Shown one piece after another: positions 1-12,692 of a DNA stretch of 64,000 bases. The position numbers and the translations under genes were made by a program. The notes under the pieces are model-generated. The model worked only from the letters and a program-made list of their open reading frames with translations. It had not been told where the DNA came from and did not search any database. The stretch is from Triadica sebifera. Lineage: Eukaryota; Streptophyta; Magnoliopsida; Malpighiales; Euphorbiaceae. Position 1 is the first letter of the stretch; every line of letters begins with the position of its first letter. The DNA lies in NCBI GenBank assembly GCA_023653625.1, contig CM042911.1:7515501-7579500 (forward strand), written 5' to 3'.

Positions 1-1537
1 ACCTGGTCACCAGCAAACTAAAAATCATAGCAAGAAAATAAAGAGTTCAAGAGAAATACTAAATACCTTCTCTATACTATCTTCTCTTTTACCTTCTACA
101 TCCCTTAACACGTACCCCCTCAAAGAGAAAGTAATATAGAGAAGGTAGCTAGCACTCCTCAAGAGTTCAATAACAGTCTATCAGTTAAGTTTGCACTTGT
201 ATTCCAACTATGCTGATACCAAGACAAGATAATAACAGTACTTCATTCAAAGACTAAGTGTCTCTTTCAATTAAGACACCTCTGAGGTGATGAAGGAAAA
301 AAAAATTAGCAATTTTTGGTTCAGCTCTAATTCAATATTGTTTATAAAGGCAACAGTAACAGACAAATAATCGAAGTGAGACCCCAACCCATTATTTAAT
401 AAGAGGATCAGGATCACTTGATCCTATTAGTACCAAGATTATGTCACAAGCCTATTCTAGCACAGAAGTATTTGATATCACATATCAACCTGCCAATGTG
501 GAAAAAAATACTTTTGACATGAGTAACTGCACCAAGTTAGGCACAATTACAAGCATTGGTGACCATTTCATTAAAAAATAGTTCTACCACATTATGCCTA
601 TTAAATTTAAATTTGATTCCATTTTCAGGAAAGTTAACGTAAAGTTCACAGCTCCAGAAAATAAAGAAAGAAAAAGAACATGTAAGAACAAAGCATATAG
701 TTTATTGCCAAATGTTAAAAGGGTCAACCATTTTAACAGTTACCAAGTTTCATACAATAAATAATTTTTCTTTGCATATATTTTCACCTGAATAGTTAGC
801 CATGTCAAACTATGTCAACTCAAATACTGTAATACCTCAACATACCCACAAGACATGATAACATGAATTGCTGCCTCTAGTTGTCTACCACACTTGCATA
901 ATAATATATGTACTTATTCTAGAGCAAAAGGTCATTTACATGATCATTTCATTCTAGTGTTACAGATCATTCCGTTAATACTACTAGCAGTAACTTCAAC
1001 TAATCATAGAATTATATATATTTCTAGACTTATATCTGTTTATCCTTCTTTATTTATTTCATAAATATCACCCGCTCACCAAAATACACCTACAAGGCAT
1101 AAACAATATCACAAACAACACAAGCCCACCTCATAGACACATATAGACTCCACATTGAAAAGAAATGAGGTTTCATATGAATTCAGTCAGCACATCAAAA
1201 CAGAATGGTTCCAAATTAAAATTGAGAGAAAAGATGAAGGAAAGAAGAGGGTAACATGGTTAGAAAGGGCCCTCAAAAAATGAGGTAAACCATCATTAAC
1301 TTTCTGATTTTAGAAATGAAACAAACAGCTTTGAGGAGATTCCTCCAATAATCTTCTTAAGTTATTAGAGGATATGCAATGAAGCATGTAGTATGGCTGC
1401 AAAATTTAATGGTGCAAATAAAGTAAAAGTACATAAAAGATATTTTTAGTAAAAGGTAATAGGCTGCTAATTATGTAATCAACATCACAAAGTTGTCATA
1501 ATTAATGATGGAAGAAGTGACTTTAAAAACTACAAAC
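1..1537 (-). other. Non-coding sequence 3' of TBC exon 8, probably one long intron
   Basis: A consensus donor (GAG then GTTTGTAG on the minus strand) follows exon 8. I searched the minus strand to base 1 for the expected next block of the TBC domain and found no candidate exon. The sequence is AT-rich with no ORF of note. It is most simply a long intron whose acceptor is outside the window. Confidence 0.5.
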
Positions 1538-4500
1538 CTCCCACATCCGAAGAGCCTCATTAAAAGATAATTCCCGTCGGAAATGCACCATCAGCATACG
1601 GAAAGCAAAATGAAGGCTTTCAGCACCTATACTTGACAAGTGTGCAAACATTTCCCTATCCATGGATTCCAAGATATGCCACAATGCTTTCAACTGCTTC
1701 ATTACTCCAGTTGGTCCTTCCATCTGAAAATTTTCGCGCTGGAGAGGTGCGTCAAACTGTATGTTAGAGAAGAACATAAAGTCATCTAGCTAAGAAAAGT
1801 AGCAATTATTAGTAATACCATTCTCCTTAGAAGCATCTCAAAGCACCAAAATGCATCAGCATTATCCTCGAAGAGAACAACAAAAGGAGATAGCAAATCA
1901 CTCATACCTAAAACCAAAGAATTTGAGTGAAGTTTATGATCAGCATTTCAACCCAGAATTCAATTGTACCCAAAAAAAAAGTTAAACAATTTTGTACAAC
2001 AATAATCACATGCATAGAAAGTGTCTGAGCTAAAATTGAGAATTAAAATGTGTTGCAACCTTGGCAGTAACCAGTGGCAGGATCAACCCATGCATAAACA
2101 GCAAGGATATCAGACATCCTAGCTAAATTTCTTGTATCCTCATAGAATTCAAGATGACTATCTGTTCGTACCACATCTACAACTGAAAACACAAGGTGTT
2201 GGCCACTCAGAAGAACAGTAAGAAATAAATCCATGACAGAAACTCCCCGTGTTTCTGATAACATTAAAAAAAATGATAATCAAATTACCTATTTGATGCA
2301 ACGTCCAAAGCCATTCAGATACTTTGTCTTCACCAGAAGCCCCTCCCTGAGATTCTGCATTTAATAAAGGCGTTTCTGGGGCATCTGATATTCTCAATCT
2401 GTTCACTATTTCTTTTTCATAATCCTGATTATTAGACTGTAATACATGTTCATGATCATCACAATGAACTACTTCAATTTCAGAGTTGTTGTGATGTGAA
2501 ACATTGTTAGATGGTGAACCACTGGATTCAATAATTAAATCTATGTTGTTATTAATTTGAAAAGTGTGCATTCTGTCATCTTCAGATCCCAATTTTTGTT
2601 GTGTTGAAGATTCAACATCATGTAAAGAATATTGTGTATCTTCACCTCCCCGATCAAATAAATCTGTGACAGGTAAAGCAGGAAAATCAAAAATACTGTC
2701 TGCTAAATATTGTGATGCATGAGCTTCACTCCCTCTTTCAACAGAACCACTAATATATGTGCCAGAAGTAGGCAAGAAACAAGATAAGTCATATGCTGCA
2801 CTGTCTGTGCTTTCCCTGACACTGACACCAGAATCACTAGAACTTTCCCTTTCACACACATATGATGTTTCTGTACAATTGTTATTCCAATCACAATAAT
2901 TCTCTAATTTGTTAGTAGCATCAACAGAAGCTCGTCTACTTTTGACTTTAGCTTCCCCTCTCCCTTCATCTTTGGATGATGCTCTCATATCCATGACTTT
3001 GGATCCCACAACATATGCAAGTGCACCAGTTCCTACACTTGAATGCATTGCTTGACATTGCTGAATCAGGTCATTGTAACGCTTCCTGCATGGAAGATTT
3101 CACAAGCTTTTTCATAATATTATATGCGGAGAATTTTACAATGTCATAGAAACTATAACAGGTTCATTGATCCAAATCCTCCAAATAACTTCCTTAACCA
3201 TATCATCATACTAATGTTGATTATTGCAAAAAGCCAAACAATGTCAATAGGACATCTGATATGTAATCATAGAAGGGTAGCAACAGAATCACTAGTTTTC
3301 TTTTCATAGCTTCTGAAAAATATTATGCATATAACGTTGAGCATCATGCCACAGAAGGCATGACCATAAGTGAACGGATCACAGAACGTCCACTTGAATG
3401 TAACATCTCTTTTAAAACAGAACAGAAGAAAAATATAGCACAACAGCGAGGACCATCAGCCAGGCTTCCCTCTGACAATTTGTAATAGGCTAAGGAAAGT
3501 GTTTTGTAGTATGACAAGTCTAATGTGTCTGGTAGAGAGAAAGAAGAAGGATATATATAGATATATACTGAACATCTATTGAACTCAAATTAGGTAAACC
3601 CTTGAAGTTATCCTAGGCAAAGACAGGTTTTACTTTAAGATCTTACCAACCAAAAAAACTCATGATTATTTTTTTCTTTTCCTTCTTTTAACAGAAATTG
3701 AGGAAAAAAATGGAATGATAATTCACAGCATCTGTAAACTCACAGCTTACCATAGTTAGAGATAACAGAACAAAAAAGAGAAATGATTTGAACCAGATAA
3801 TTTATTCTCGCAAATAACTAAAAGTAGGCTCCAGATGAACCACGCCAATTGTGTGCTAATCAGAATTTGACAAGCTTGCTTAAAATTATTCATAAAAATA
3901 TTAATGAGCAAAATTCAAGTTCATTTTTTAAGCTCATCTAACAAACAAGCTAAGTCTAAAATGGGAAAAGCTCAGGTTGATTAGGTTCATGGGCATATAT
4001 AATGTCCAGTTATAATGTAAAAAATTTTAAAATAAATATTTTAAAATATTTAATCTGTAGATAATACATACACACACACATAATGTATTTTAACAATGTA
4101 AAAAATTTTAAATAAATATTTTAAATATTTAATCTTTTGATTACATTATTACATTCTTTATATGTTTGCATTTGTGTGTGTATAGTTATAGTTACATTTT
4201 TTAAAGTTTAAAATGTATAGCAATAATGTAAAAAAAGTAAATCTAAATATTTTAATATTTAATCTTTTGGTGAATGGCGCTTTGTTTATAAAATTTGGCT
4301 CAGTTTGGAAATTGTTTAGCATCGTGATGCATAAGAACAAGATGGTACTCAGCTGAAATCAGCTGCTCACTAAATAAGCCAAGCTCAAACCTAATAGGCT
4401 GATTTGAGCTAACCAAAACCAGCTCAAATATAACTACAATAAAAATCATTCACACCCATACATTACCATAAAAAGCATAAATAAAAGAGATTTAACTGGA

Positions 4501-7500
4501 TACAGAATTATGCATATGATGCAGAGAATTTAAACATATAGTTACCATTTATGTTTTAGTAAATGAAATAACATAAACCAGACCATATTCAGTTCACAAA
4601 GATATTCAGTTAAATATGCACCTAAAAGAGAATTTTAATAGGAAAAAAAAAAAAGAAAAGTAGGAAGTCTGACCTTCGGGCCATCCTCAGCTGCTTTCGG
4701 TACTCGACAGTGCTACCCAGTGCATAACAACCAAGTAAGAATTCCCAAACTTCTGGCCTGATAGCTGGATCCACACCCTATCACATGCAGTAAAAAAGTC
4801 ATTACAGTTATCAAAAAATCAGAGGTCCTCGATAAGATCATCTTTTGGAGGTAGCATGGAGATAGATCACTGGAGACATCAAAACCAAAGTCTTTCAATT
4901 TTTCTTCTAATTAACTACTCATTCAGAGCCAGACAGCAAATGAAAATGAGCCGAGAGCAGGGGAGGGGGGTGGAAAGGAGGAGCAGAAAGACTGACTAAA
5001 TATTTAAATGAACAATGCAACATAGAACTTATAAAGTAATAGAGCATGCTGATTGAGCATAAGCAACAGAGCACAGGCTGTTTGAGCATCTTTATGATTC
5101 TAGAGGCCGATAATGCATGCAATTTTCAATAAATAGCAGCTCACAAGCTTGAGGTCCCCAAAAAAGAACATCTATCCTACTTTCCTTTTTATTTTCTTTT
5201 CTATTAAAATTCTCTGAACGTAAACATTCAGAAGGTGGATATGTCAACAGCACGACCACATAATACTTGCTGAGAGAGCAGATCAAATTATTCAGAACTG
5301 TGACAAGAAGTATCAGCTTGTTTGAAGATAGAAACTTCATAATGCAAGCATTTTGACTGTCATTTTAGCCAGTAGAGATCTCAAAATTCAGATCATGCAA
5401 TTAGAAGTTGAATGAAAAAAAAAACTTGCCTCCTTTTTCCTCTCTTTTCTAATCAAATAGCTACTTCAGAATATCCGTTGCCAAGTGAGCAATAATGATA
5501 TGAAGGATGCCATGACACTATCTTTTTAAAACAGGAAAGGAAAATCCAACAAATATTCAGGAAAAAAGAAAAGAAAACCTTAAGCGTTTCAGTTATCTCC
5601 ATTCACTTTTAGTTCTAAGCTTGCAATCTCTCTTAACCCTTCAAATTTCTCCTATCTACGCTTTCCATTTTCTTGGACCCAAACAAAATCGAGGCATAAA
5701 ATTGAAAGAACAGGAATAGGAAATATCAGACAAACTAAAAGAAGGTTTCTGCTGTCTACCTAAAAAGATAACAAGCTTCCATATAGACAGCAGACAAGGC
5801 ATCAAACTGGCAGCAAAGTTCACCAAAACATATTTTAGCAGGCAGTATATACACTCCCAGAAACATCCGCATTTAAAATCTTGAAAGATACGTGGGTTTA
5901 AACAGCAATTGCTTATAAATGAGAAGTTAATGAGATGCTTCTTCAATGACTTCAAAATAATAATAATAATGATAATGCACATGCGTCAACACCAAATCTA
6001 AATTGGAATCAAGATAAACAATTTCCAAAGAGAAGAAAAACAAGCATATCCACACCATTTTATAGGCTCCCTGCCCCATCCTAATTCCAATACTAATGAC
6101 ACTAAGTGGAAAATATAAACCTTTAATTAGATAAAACAAAAAGGGACCCACAGCACACATGAAACAGAAGCAACTTAGGATGTATGGCAATGAAGGAAAA
6201 ACATACCCCCAAAACAATTAATTTGAGTGCTTTCTGAAAATCAGCAACCTTCCCATCACTATCAAAAACAGCCTGCCACTTGTCCGGTTTAAGCATTCTG
6301 CTTACCTGCCCATCAGAGCATCTCATATGGGAAATTCAAAGTGAGGACGTCTTATTTATTTCATGTGACAATTTCACGAGAGATAAGGAGAAAACTGATC
6401 GATATTACAATTGCACTTTAGAAAGAAAGTAAGCTAAAAGAGCATTTCCATCTGAACTAATATGTCACACCAGAGAGAGTGACACTTCAAACTCCATAAA
6501 CATATATTAAGAATCCCATGATATAAAACCAATGAATACTCTCTATCTCCATGCTTCTGGCATATACCAAATCATTTGACTCAAAAGGTCAGTTGTAAGT
6601 ATTATCAGTCCTACCATTGTAGAAGTTGAGCTTGGCTGTCAACTTCTTGCTTAATTTCTGGTCTAGACCCTTCTTACTTCTATACTTCACAACATTAAGT
6701 TTATCCTATTGCCCCAGAATCTCTTACCTTTAACAGAATATCCAACAGTCAATGTGTCTGAGTGTGTTAGGAAGAAAGAAAGAGATATAGTTGGGATGTT
6801 ATTTCACAGCTAATAAGAATTTATGTTACTTCTTTCTACTTGGTTCCCTTAAGTAAATAACTGGCGAATTCTTACATAAACATCCATACAAGCATATAGG
6901 AAAGAAGAAGAAGAAGACGGTGTTGATTTGAATCAACGATCAAACTAAGGTACATAAACATTTTAAGAAATCAAAAAACTAAAAAATAAAAAAGAACAAC
7001 AGAAATTAAAATGACTAATGAGAGACTCTTACAGCTATAACAACCTTTATCGGCGACTGAGAAAGACAAGGCTCCCCAATATCGCGCACTAATGAACCAA
7101 CTTTCTGCAAATTTACTGCCCCGGCTTTTCCACAACTCCATTGCTTCTCGTCTCCTCCCCAAGACATTTATCGTATATACACTCTCTGTCTCGATCTCTC
7201 TCTCTCTCACAAACACGCATACGATCTTTAACCTTTCCTTATTATCATCACCAGCAGAAACTCAATTTCAGAAACCAAAAAACTGCACACAAAAAAAACG
7301 TGAGATACAAATATTAAATGTTGCTTAAAAACAAACATTTGACAGCGAAAACAATAATCAGCAACAATACCTACCATTTAAAAACCAATAAACACTAACA
7401 ATCTGCAAATATCTGAACTTCCAATACAGAAAAATTTCGCATTAAATTTAAAAAAAATTATTTACACAAAAAAAATTAATGCAATAACACAAAATTATGC

Positions 7501-7723
7501 TGAAATAAAAGAAAATGGGCATATCCATTAAAAACGATGAAGTGGATTTCGATGATCACACAGTGATCAGAGAATTGATCCAAATATATAAGATGTAAAC
7601 ACAGAGAAATGAAGAGAGACAGAATACCTTAAGAACAAGGATGAACAGAATACGATCTCTGAGAATGGAAGAAGTCGACGAAGATGAGAAATGGAGGAGC
7701 TTCTCCTCTGTCGCCATTAACAT
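1538..7723 (-). CDS. TBC-domain Rab GTPase-activating protein, 5' eight exons (3' end outside window)
   Basis: TBC proteins speed GTP hydrolysis by Rab GTPases on membranes. Exons on the minus strand, all with GT-AG borders and matching phases: 7723-7628, 7104-7033, 6305-6207, 4777-4674, 3085-2289, 2182-2060, 1907-1819, 1738-1538, giving 527 residues. Conserved parts are KVGSLVRDIGEPCLSQSP (about 32-50), MLKPDKWQAVFDSDGK (60-75), GVDPAIRPEVWEFLLGCYAL (90-109) and MHSSVGTGALAYVVGSKVMD in exon 5. The TBC fold is split by about 190 acidic, Ser/Asn-rich residues and resumes in exon 6. The arginine finger is R395 (VVRTD) and the glutamine finger Q430 (GYCQG), so it should be catalytically competent. 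Exon 8 ends at RMWEV, mid-domain, so the C-terminal exons lie left of the window. It most resembles the Arabidopsis At2g43490/At3g59570 type, as recalled. The start is the first in-frame ATG; a second lies two codons on (7717). Exon 1 is the least certain. Confidence 0.87.
4012..4267. repeat. Three diverged direct copies of an AT-rich unit inside a TBC intron
   Basis: The intron between exons 4 and 5 (3086-4673) holds three copies of a roughly 45-bp unit of the form ATGTAAAAAATTTTAAATAA then ATATTTTAAATATTTAATCT, near 4015, 4096 and 4226. The spacing is unequal (about 80 and 130 bp). Each copy contains a short palindrome around TAAATATTTA. Confidence 0.55.
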
Positions 7724-9690
7724 CAGAAAGAACCGTTTCTTCTCTCTTTTTCTCTCCTGCTTCCCCCTAATTTTTTTCTTTTTTTTTTTCAACAATAAGC
7801 AATTAAGCACTTTTTTTTTTCTAATAACAACTATAAGCACTTCTTAATAACACTAATTAGGTAAAATGAATTTTGAATTTTTGAATTTTGATTATATTAT
7901 CTTTCTTGGACCCAAAAAAAAGAAAAAAGAAAAAATAAGAGTTGGAAATTAGAATTTGGATACAATTTTCAGATTGAAATATTTAAAATTTTTCTTTTAA
8001 AAATTTCATTTTTTTATAATTTAAGTTTTAAATATTATGAATTGAATACAATGAAAGAGATTTTAAAAGGAATAATATTAATATAATCTTTATGATTTTG
8101 AAAGAATTGTCGTTATTATGATTCAATTCTATAAAAACAAGAATATTTTTGTATTGATTAAAAAAATGATTTAGTCATTTAGGATATGATTCTAATTTTG
8201 AAAATCTGTTTTTCTAATCCAGTATGGTATTGTTGGAGGCCTGCGCCAATTCCAAGCAACCCACAAAATATATATATTTAAAGTTTTTAATTTTAAATTT
8301 TTTCTTTATGTCATTTAATATTTTTAATTAAATTTGAGGAGATAAAAGCATATCACCCCATAGAGTCTTTATTTTAATTATATATTTTTATTTTAAAAAT
8401 TCATTTCATATAAAAAGTTTCGGATGCCGTCTTTATTTTTAAAATTTAAAGCATAAAATAAGTTTTATTCTCTACATCTAAAAACTCAAAATTCAATCTC
8501 TATTTTAATTATATTTAATGTATTATTCACTTTTTATGCATATATTTATCTTTTTTATTAATGCATTTCTCTAAAAATATTTTGCTTTTCTTACAATAAA
8601 AGTTATCTATTTTTTTCTTCTAATAAATATTAATCTGTATGAGATAAAATAAAATAAAGAGTAAAAGTATGAAGAGTCTATTGGACTTGTAAAAAATAAT
8701 TTATTTTTTATATTTAGAAATACTCTAAAATGTTTTTTATTATATAAAAAATGCTCTTTAAAATAAATATCACTGTTAAAAATTATCTAACATAATTTAG
8801 TGTAGAATTGACATGTAAGAGTTGCAAAACCAAAAACATATGTTTTTTTACCACAGAAGGATCAAATGATGATTAATTTAAAGGAAATTATCCTACAACT
8901 TTCTATATTTAATATTTCTGATTTGTTATAATAATTTAGATTTATTTAGACTACATGAAAATAATATATTGATGTAAAAGAATATTACCTATATTAAAAT
9001 TAATAATTTTTGAAAAAACAAAGACATAAATAATTATTGCAATTTTACATATTATGATGCGCAATCATATGGCATGATTATGTATATAAGTATGTTTCCT
9101 TCATTCATATTCCAACTCAATATTATGTGGCTATTTTTATAATGAAGTGTTTAAATTTGATTCATTAAATTAACAGATCACCGTCCGAATCATACTTTTG
9201 TCTTTTTTTATTTGTTTTTCTCTAGTCTGACCAATATATTTTCACAAGGCATGTGTATGTCACGAGTAATTTTGAAATATACAAATAAAATAAATTGAAA
9301 TATTATTAAATTTGAATCAAACATAGAGAGATAAAATGGAATGAAAAATGTGTTTTCTTTTTTAATTTGAGACTTCGAACACTTTTAAAATTTGAAAACT
9401 GCATTTTACTATAGCAAAATATTTAATGGTTTTAGACATTAAAAAAATTGAAGATTTAATTTTAATAGAATTGCAAATTAGACTGTCCAAACTATCAGAA
9501 TTTTCAAAATGGCCTCTCAAAATTATTTCAAATTGAATTGAACTATAAAAAATCTAAAAACAATTTATATTGATTCAATAATACAAATATAGCCAATATC
9601 TAATTAAAACCGACTCAAATTTAGAACCACCATCCAAAATATTATATACAAATGGAATTATCTAAAATAATTAAATCGAACCGGATTTAA
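7724..9690. other. AT-rich spacer upstream of the TBC gene
   Basis: This should hold the TBC promoter next to 7723, but no TATA box or other element stands out in the homopolymer-rich sequence. Apart from the MITE-like stretch at 8345-8693 I see no gene or structured element. Confidence 0.5.
8345..8693 (-). mobile_element. GAGCATC-type MITE, diverged copy
   Basis: Read on the minus strand, this stretch is similar along its length to the element at 41528-41923. They share a TTTACTCTT block, a GATTAATATTTAT block and a run around AATGCATTAATAAAAA, in the same order. The ends carry GCATATCACC and CTATTGGACTT, decayed forms of GAGCATCTCCAATAG. Borders are approximate and no target-site duplication is clear. 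PIF/Harbinger relatedness is inferred from the better copy. Confidence 0.55.
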
Positions 9691-9693
9691 TTT

Positions 9694-12016
9694 CACTATA
9701 AGAATCTATGAATTTAGCAACGCTATTTAGCGACGCTAAGTGACGCCTAGGCGACAATATGTTATAATAGTAAAGTAGAGACTCCTTTAGTGATGCATGG
9801 CAATAGAATTTTTAGCGACACACAAATTTCGTCGCTAAAATTAGATCCAATAATGGTGGCAAGTTTAGCGACGCAAAATCAGCGACACTGCTAGCTTGCG
9901 TAGCCAAATTGGAACCAATAGACACCTTCTTTTATAGATATTTAGTGACGTTTGAATGGCATCACTAAATGATGTATGGAAAGTCAAAATTCAAATAGCA
10001 ACGCATCATTTGCGTCGCAAAATATATTTTATATTTTAATGTATTGAAAATTGAAATGACATCTCATTATCTGTAGCACTACCACAAACTAATCCCAAAA
10101 ATTCTCCCTTCATTTTTTCGTCTACATTTCCTCCACTGCTGCCACCTCCTACTGTCTTTCCTCCATCAATTGTAAGTGAAAAAATCTTCCATTCTCCATA
10201 GGGAACAATTTCTGATTGCAAACCCCATTCTCCAACTGTCGCCCTTCGTTGACCATTATTCAAACTAAGAGATCAGCTTGCTCCCTTCCTTTTTCGGTTA
10301 AATTTATTGTCGCCCACTACTGTTACCCATATGCCATTCGATATTTATTGTGGTACTCTAGTTTGTTTCCTTATTACCCATTTCCCGTTTTCTCTTGATC
10401 TACATAGCTTCTCTTGTTTTTCTCATGGGATTGAAGTAAAAGTTAAAGCCCATCTCAAATTTCTTCGTTTTGCTGTTAGATTCCCAGTTTTTCTTAATAA
10501 TTTTTAATTAATTTCTAATAGTTGCTAGTTGGATCTAATTGAAAGCTTCCAAACAAATAGAAAATGATATTTCAACAGAATAAGTCTTGTAGTTGATTTG
10601 TTTATGTTTAAATATATGGATACTCATTTTCTTGTTGACAGTTTATTTTCATTGAAGATAAACTTTTCTCGTGTCCTTTTGCATATATAGAGAATAGATT
10701 TAATATTCTACAAATTTGTCGAAAGTTTATGGCTCTGAATCTTGATATAATGGTTCAAATACATGTTTCTTCGCCTTTGTTCGAATTACTAGTTAAAACA
10801 AGATATATCATGAATTATAGTGGTTTTATGTTGACCATCCCCTCTGATCGAACTATTTTTACTTGGTTGCATTTTTTATTTGACCAGTGATATTAATATC
10901 TGCTATATCTTTTTAGATTTTTCTCTGCTAGCCAAAGTTGCTTGCACCTGAAACAATAATTGAGGTTCATCTTATGTTGAAGAGTTAGGGAGCCCTTTTT
11001 TTCAATCGTCTGTTGTAGTTTTACTCTTCATTTGAGTGATTAATGACAAATTAAACATGGTTCTGATTGTCTTATTCTTAGATTGTTTTCTTTTGATTTG
11101 TTATCTTGAGCATTAATCAATTGTGGGTACTTAATTTAGTGACGCCAAGTGGTGTCGCTGCAAAATATTTAATTTAATTTATAATTAAAAATTAATGATT
11201 TAGTAACGTTTTGTCATCGTCAATGTTGTAAAATTGGCCCGACCCGGCCGGTTCAACTAGAAAAAACTGGGAACTGGTCACCAGGTTAAGCGGTTTTGAG
11301 TAGTAAAATCAAGGGAGAATTGGATCGGTGGAAAAATTGTTGAACCAGTTTATTTGTCCGGTTTGAACGGTTTTCCAATTTTTTTTATTTTTTATAAAAA
11401 TATTTTAGTTTGAAATTAATTAATATATATAAATAATGGAGCATTAATAAAATTTTATATATAGACATATATAAATTATTTTATACAAAGATAAATAATT
11501 AATAGTATAATTTTCAATAATATTTAATTACAAATTATAATTCAAAGAATGTTATATATTATTATAATAACTTGAATATATTACTATGTAAGAAATATAT
11601 CTTTTATAAGTTATTTTATATATAATATATGTTAAATATTATTTTTTTTAGAAAATTTTACATAGACCGATCTGATCCCGGTAAAATCTTAAACCCTTTA
11701 AACCGTTATCTTTTTTAGGTATTTAATCGGGCCAAATTTGATAATCTTGGCCATCATCGTTAACAGCGAAGTTCACTTCGCTACCTCATAATTTGTGTCA
11801 CCAATTTAGCGATGTTGTTTTCTTAATTAGTGACACTTTTATGTGTCGCTATTTAGAGACACTGTAAATGAAGTCACTATTTAGCAACGCTTATTTTTCT
11901 AGCATTGCTAAAAAGGATTAGCGACTCTATCTTGTAGTCACTAAAGCTAAGTAGCAACGCCATTTTACATTTAGCAACACTTTTTGGCATCACTAAATCA
12001 TTAAATTCTTGTAATG
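9694..12016. mobile_element. Non-autonomous CACTA (En/Spm) transposon, TSD TTT
   Basis: The left end reads CACTATAAGAAT and the right end reads ATTCTTGTAATG, so the inverted ends are CACTATAAGAAT and CATTACAAGAAT. Both are flanked by TTT (9691-9693, 12017-12019), the 3-bp duplication expected of CACTA elements. The sub-terminal zones (about 9710-10020 and 11130-11220 plus 11760-11995) are packed with direct and inverted copies of TTTAGCGACG and its variants (GTCGCTAAA, TTAGCAACG), the presumed transposase-binding repeats. No transposase or TnpA ORF is visible. The core (10030-11100) is unique sequence of unknown origin with only short ORFs. A hAT-like element has inserted in the right sub-terminal zone (11221-11749), giving 1.8 kb net length. 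Confidence 0.85.
11221..11749. mobile_element. hAT-like MITE nested in the CACTA element
   Basis: The insert interrupts the TTTAGCGACG repeats. Its ends are CAATGTTGTAAAATTGGCCC and, reversed, CAAGATTATCAAATTTGGCC. Flanks GTCATCGT (11213-11220) and GCCATCAT (11750-11757) match at 6 of 8 bases, consistent with a decayed 8-bp hAT duplication. Near both ends it has GGTTCAAC, CCGGTTTGAACGG and related pieces; the middle is AT-rich and non-coding. Confidence 0.6.
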
Positions 12017-12133
12017 TTTGATTATTTTAGATAATTTGAGCTAAATTTGGATATCATTAATACAAATAAAACTTACTTATTTTATTTAAATTTAATGTTA
12101 TTGATACGCTATAACCACATTAAGACTTACAAG

Positions 12134-12692
12134 TAGGAGTGTCAAAACAGATCATGACACGTTAATCTGATTCACAAAATATATAAAATTAGCGAGTTTG
12201 TATTAAAAATTGTTTGATTCATTTATGACACAGCTCAAAATGAGTCGTGTAATGAGTTGACATGAAAACTCATTACAACCTATTTCATTTTTACGTATTG
12301 TGTTGAGTCGAGTTGATACTCATTTATAACACATAAATTTGTTGTAAATTTCAAGGTTAATAGGTTAATATCATAAAAATAAATATTTAAATATGTGTCT
12401 ATAATATACGTATTCGGTATACCATTCGGGTCAAATTATACCATGTCGAGTCAAGTCTAACAAAACAGAATGAGATAATATATAAATGTCGGATCATATC
12501 GAATTTTTATGATCCTAACACAATACAAAAATTAAACGTATTACACGTATTATGATCGTGTAACTCATTTAATTTTCATATCATGTTAGAGTTATAGCAA
12601 TTAGTAAATGGATCGTGTTTGTACTGATTCTAATCATATCATTATAGCATATTGATACGAATACGACCTACTAACTCATTTTTACACCCTTA
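12134..12692. mobile_element. hAT-type MITE (TAGGAGTGT ends)
   Basis: The left end is TAGGAGTGTCAAAA and the right end, reversed, is TAAGGGTGTAAAAA. Flanking octamers CTTACAAG (12126-12133) and CTTCCAAG (12693-12700) match at 7 of 8 bases. The interior has repeated ATGACACG/CGTGT and CTCATTT motifs in both orientations and no ORF. It lies 117 bp from the end of the CACTA element. Confidence 0.7.

Noticed and set aside
5656..6217. Minus-strand ORFs of 108 and 96 codons between TBC exons
   Set aside because: They lie in an intron with clear donor and acceptor sites on both sides, and read as hydrophobic AT-driven translation.
10036..10507. ORFs of 60-75 codons in the CACTA core
   Set aside because: They overlap in opposite directions and lack transposase motifs or other recognisable homology.
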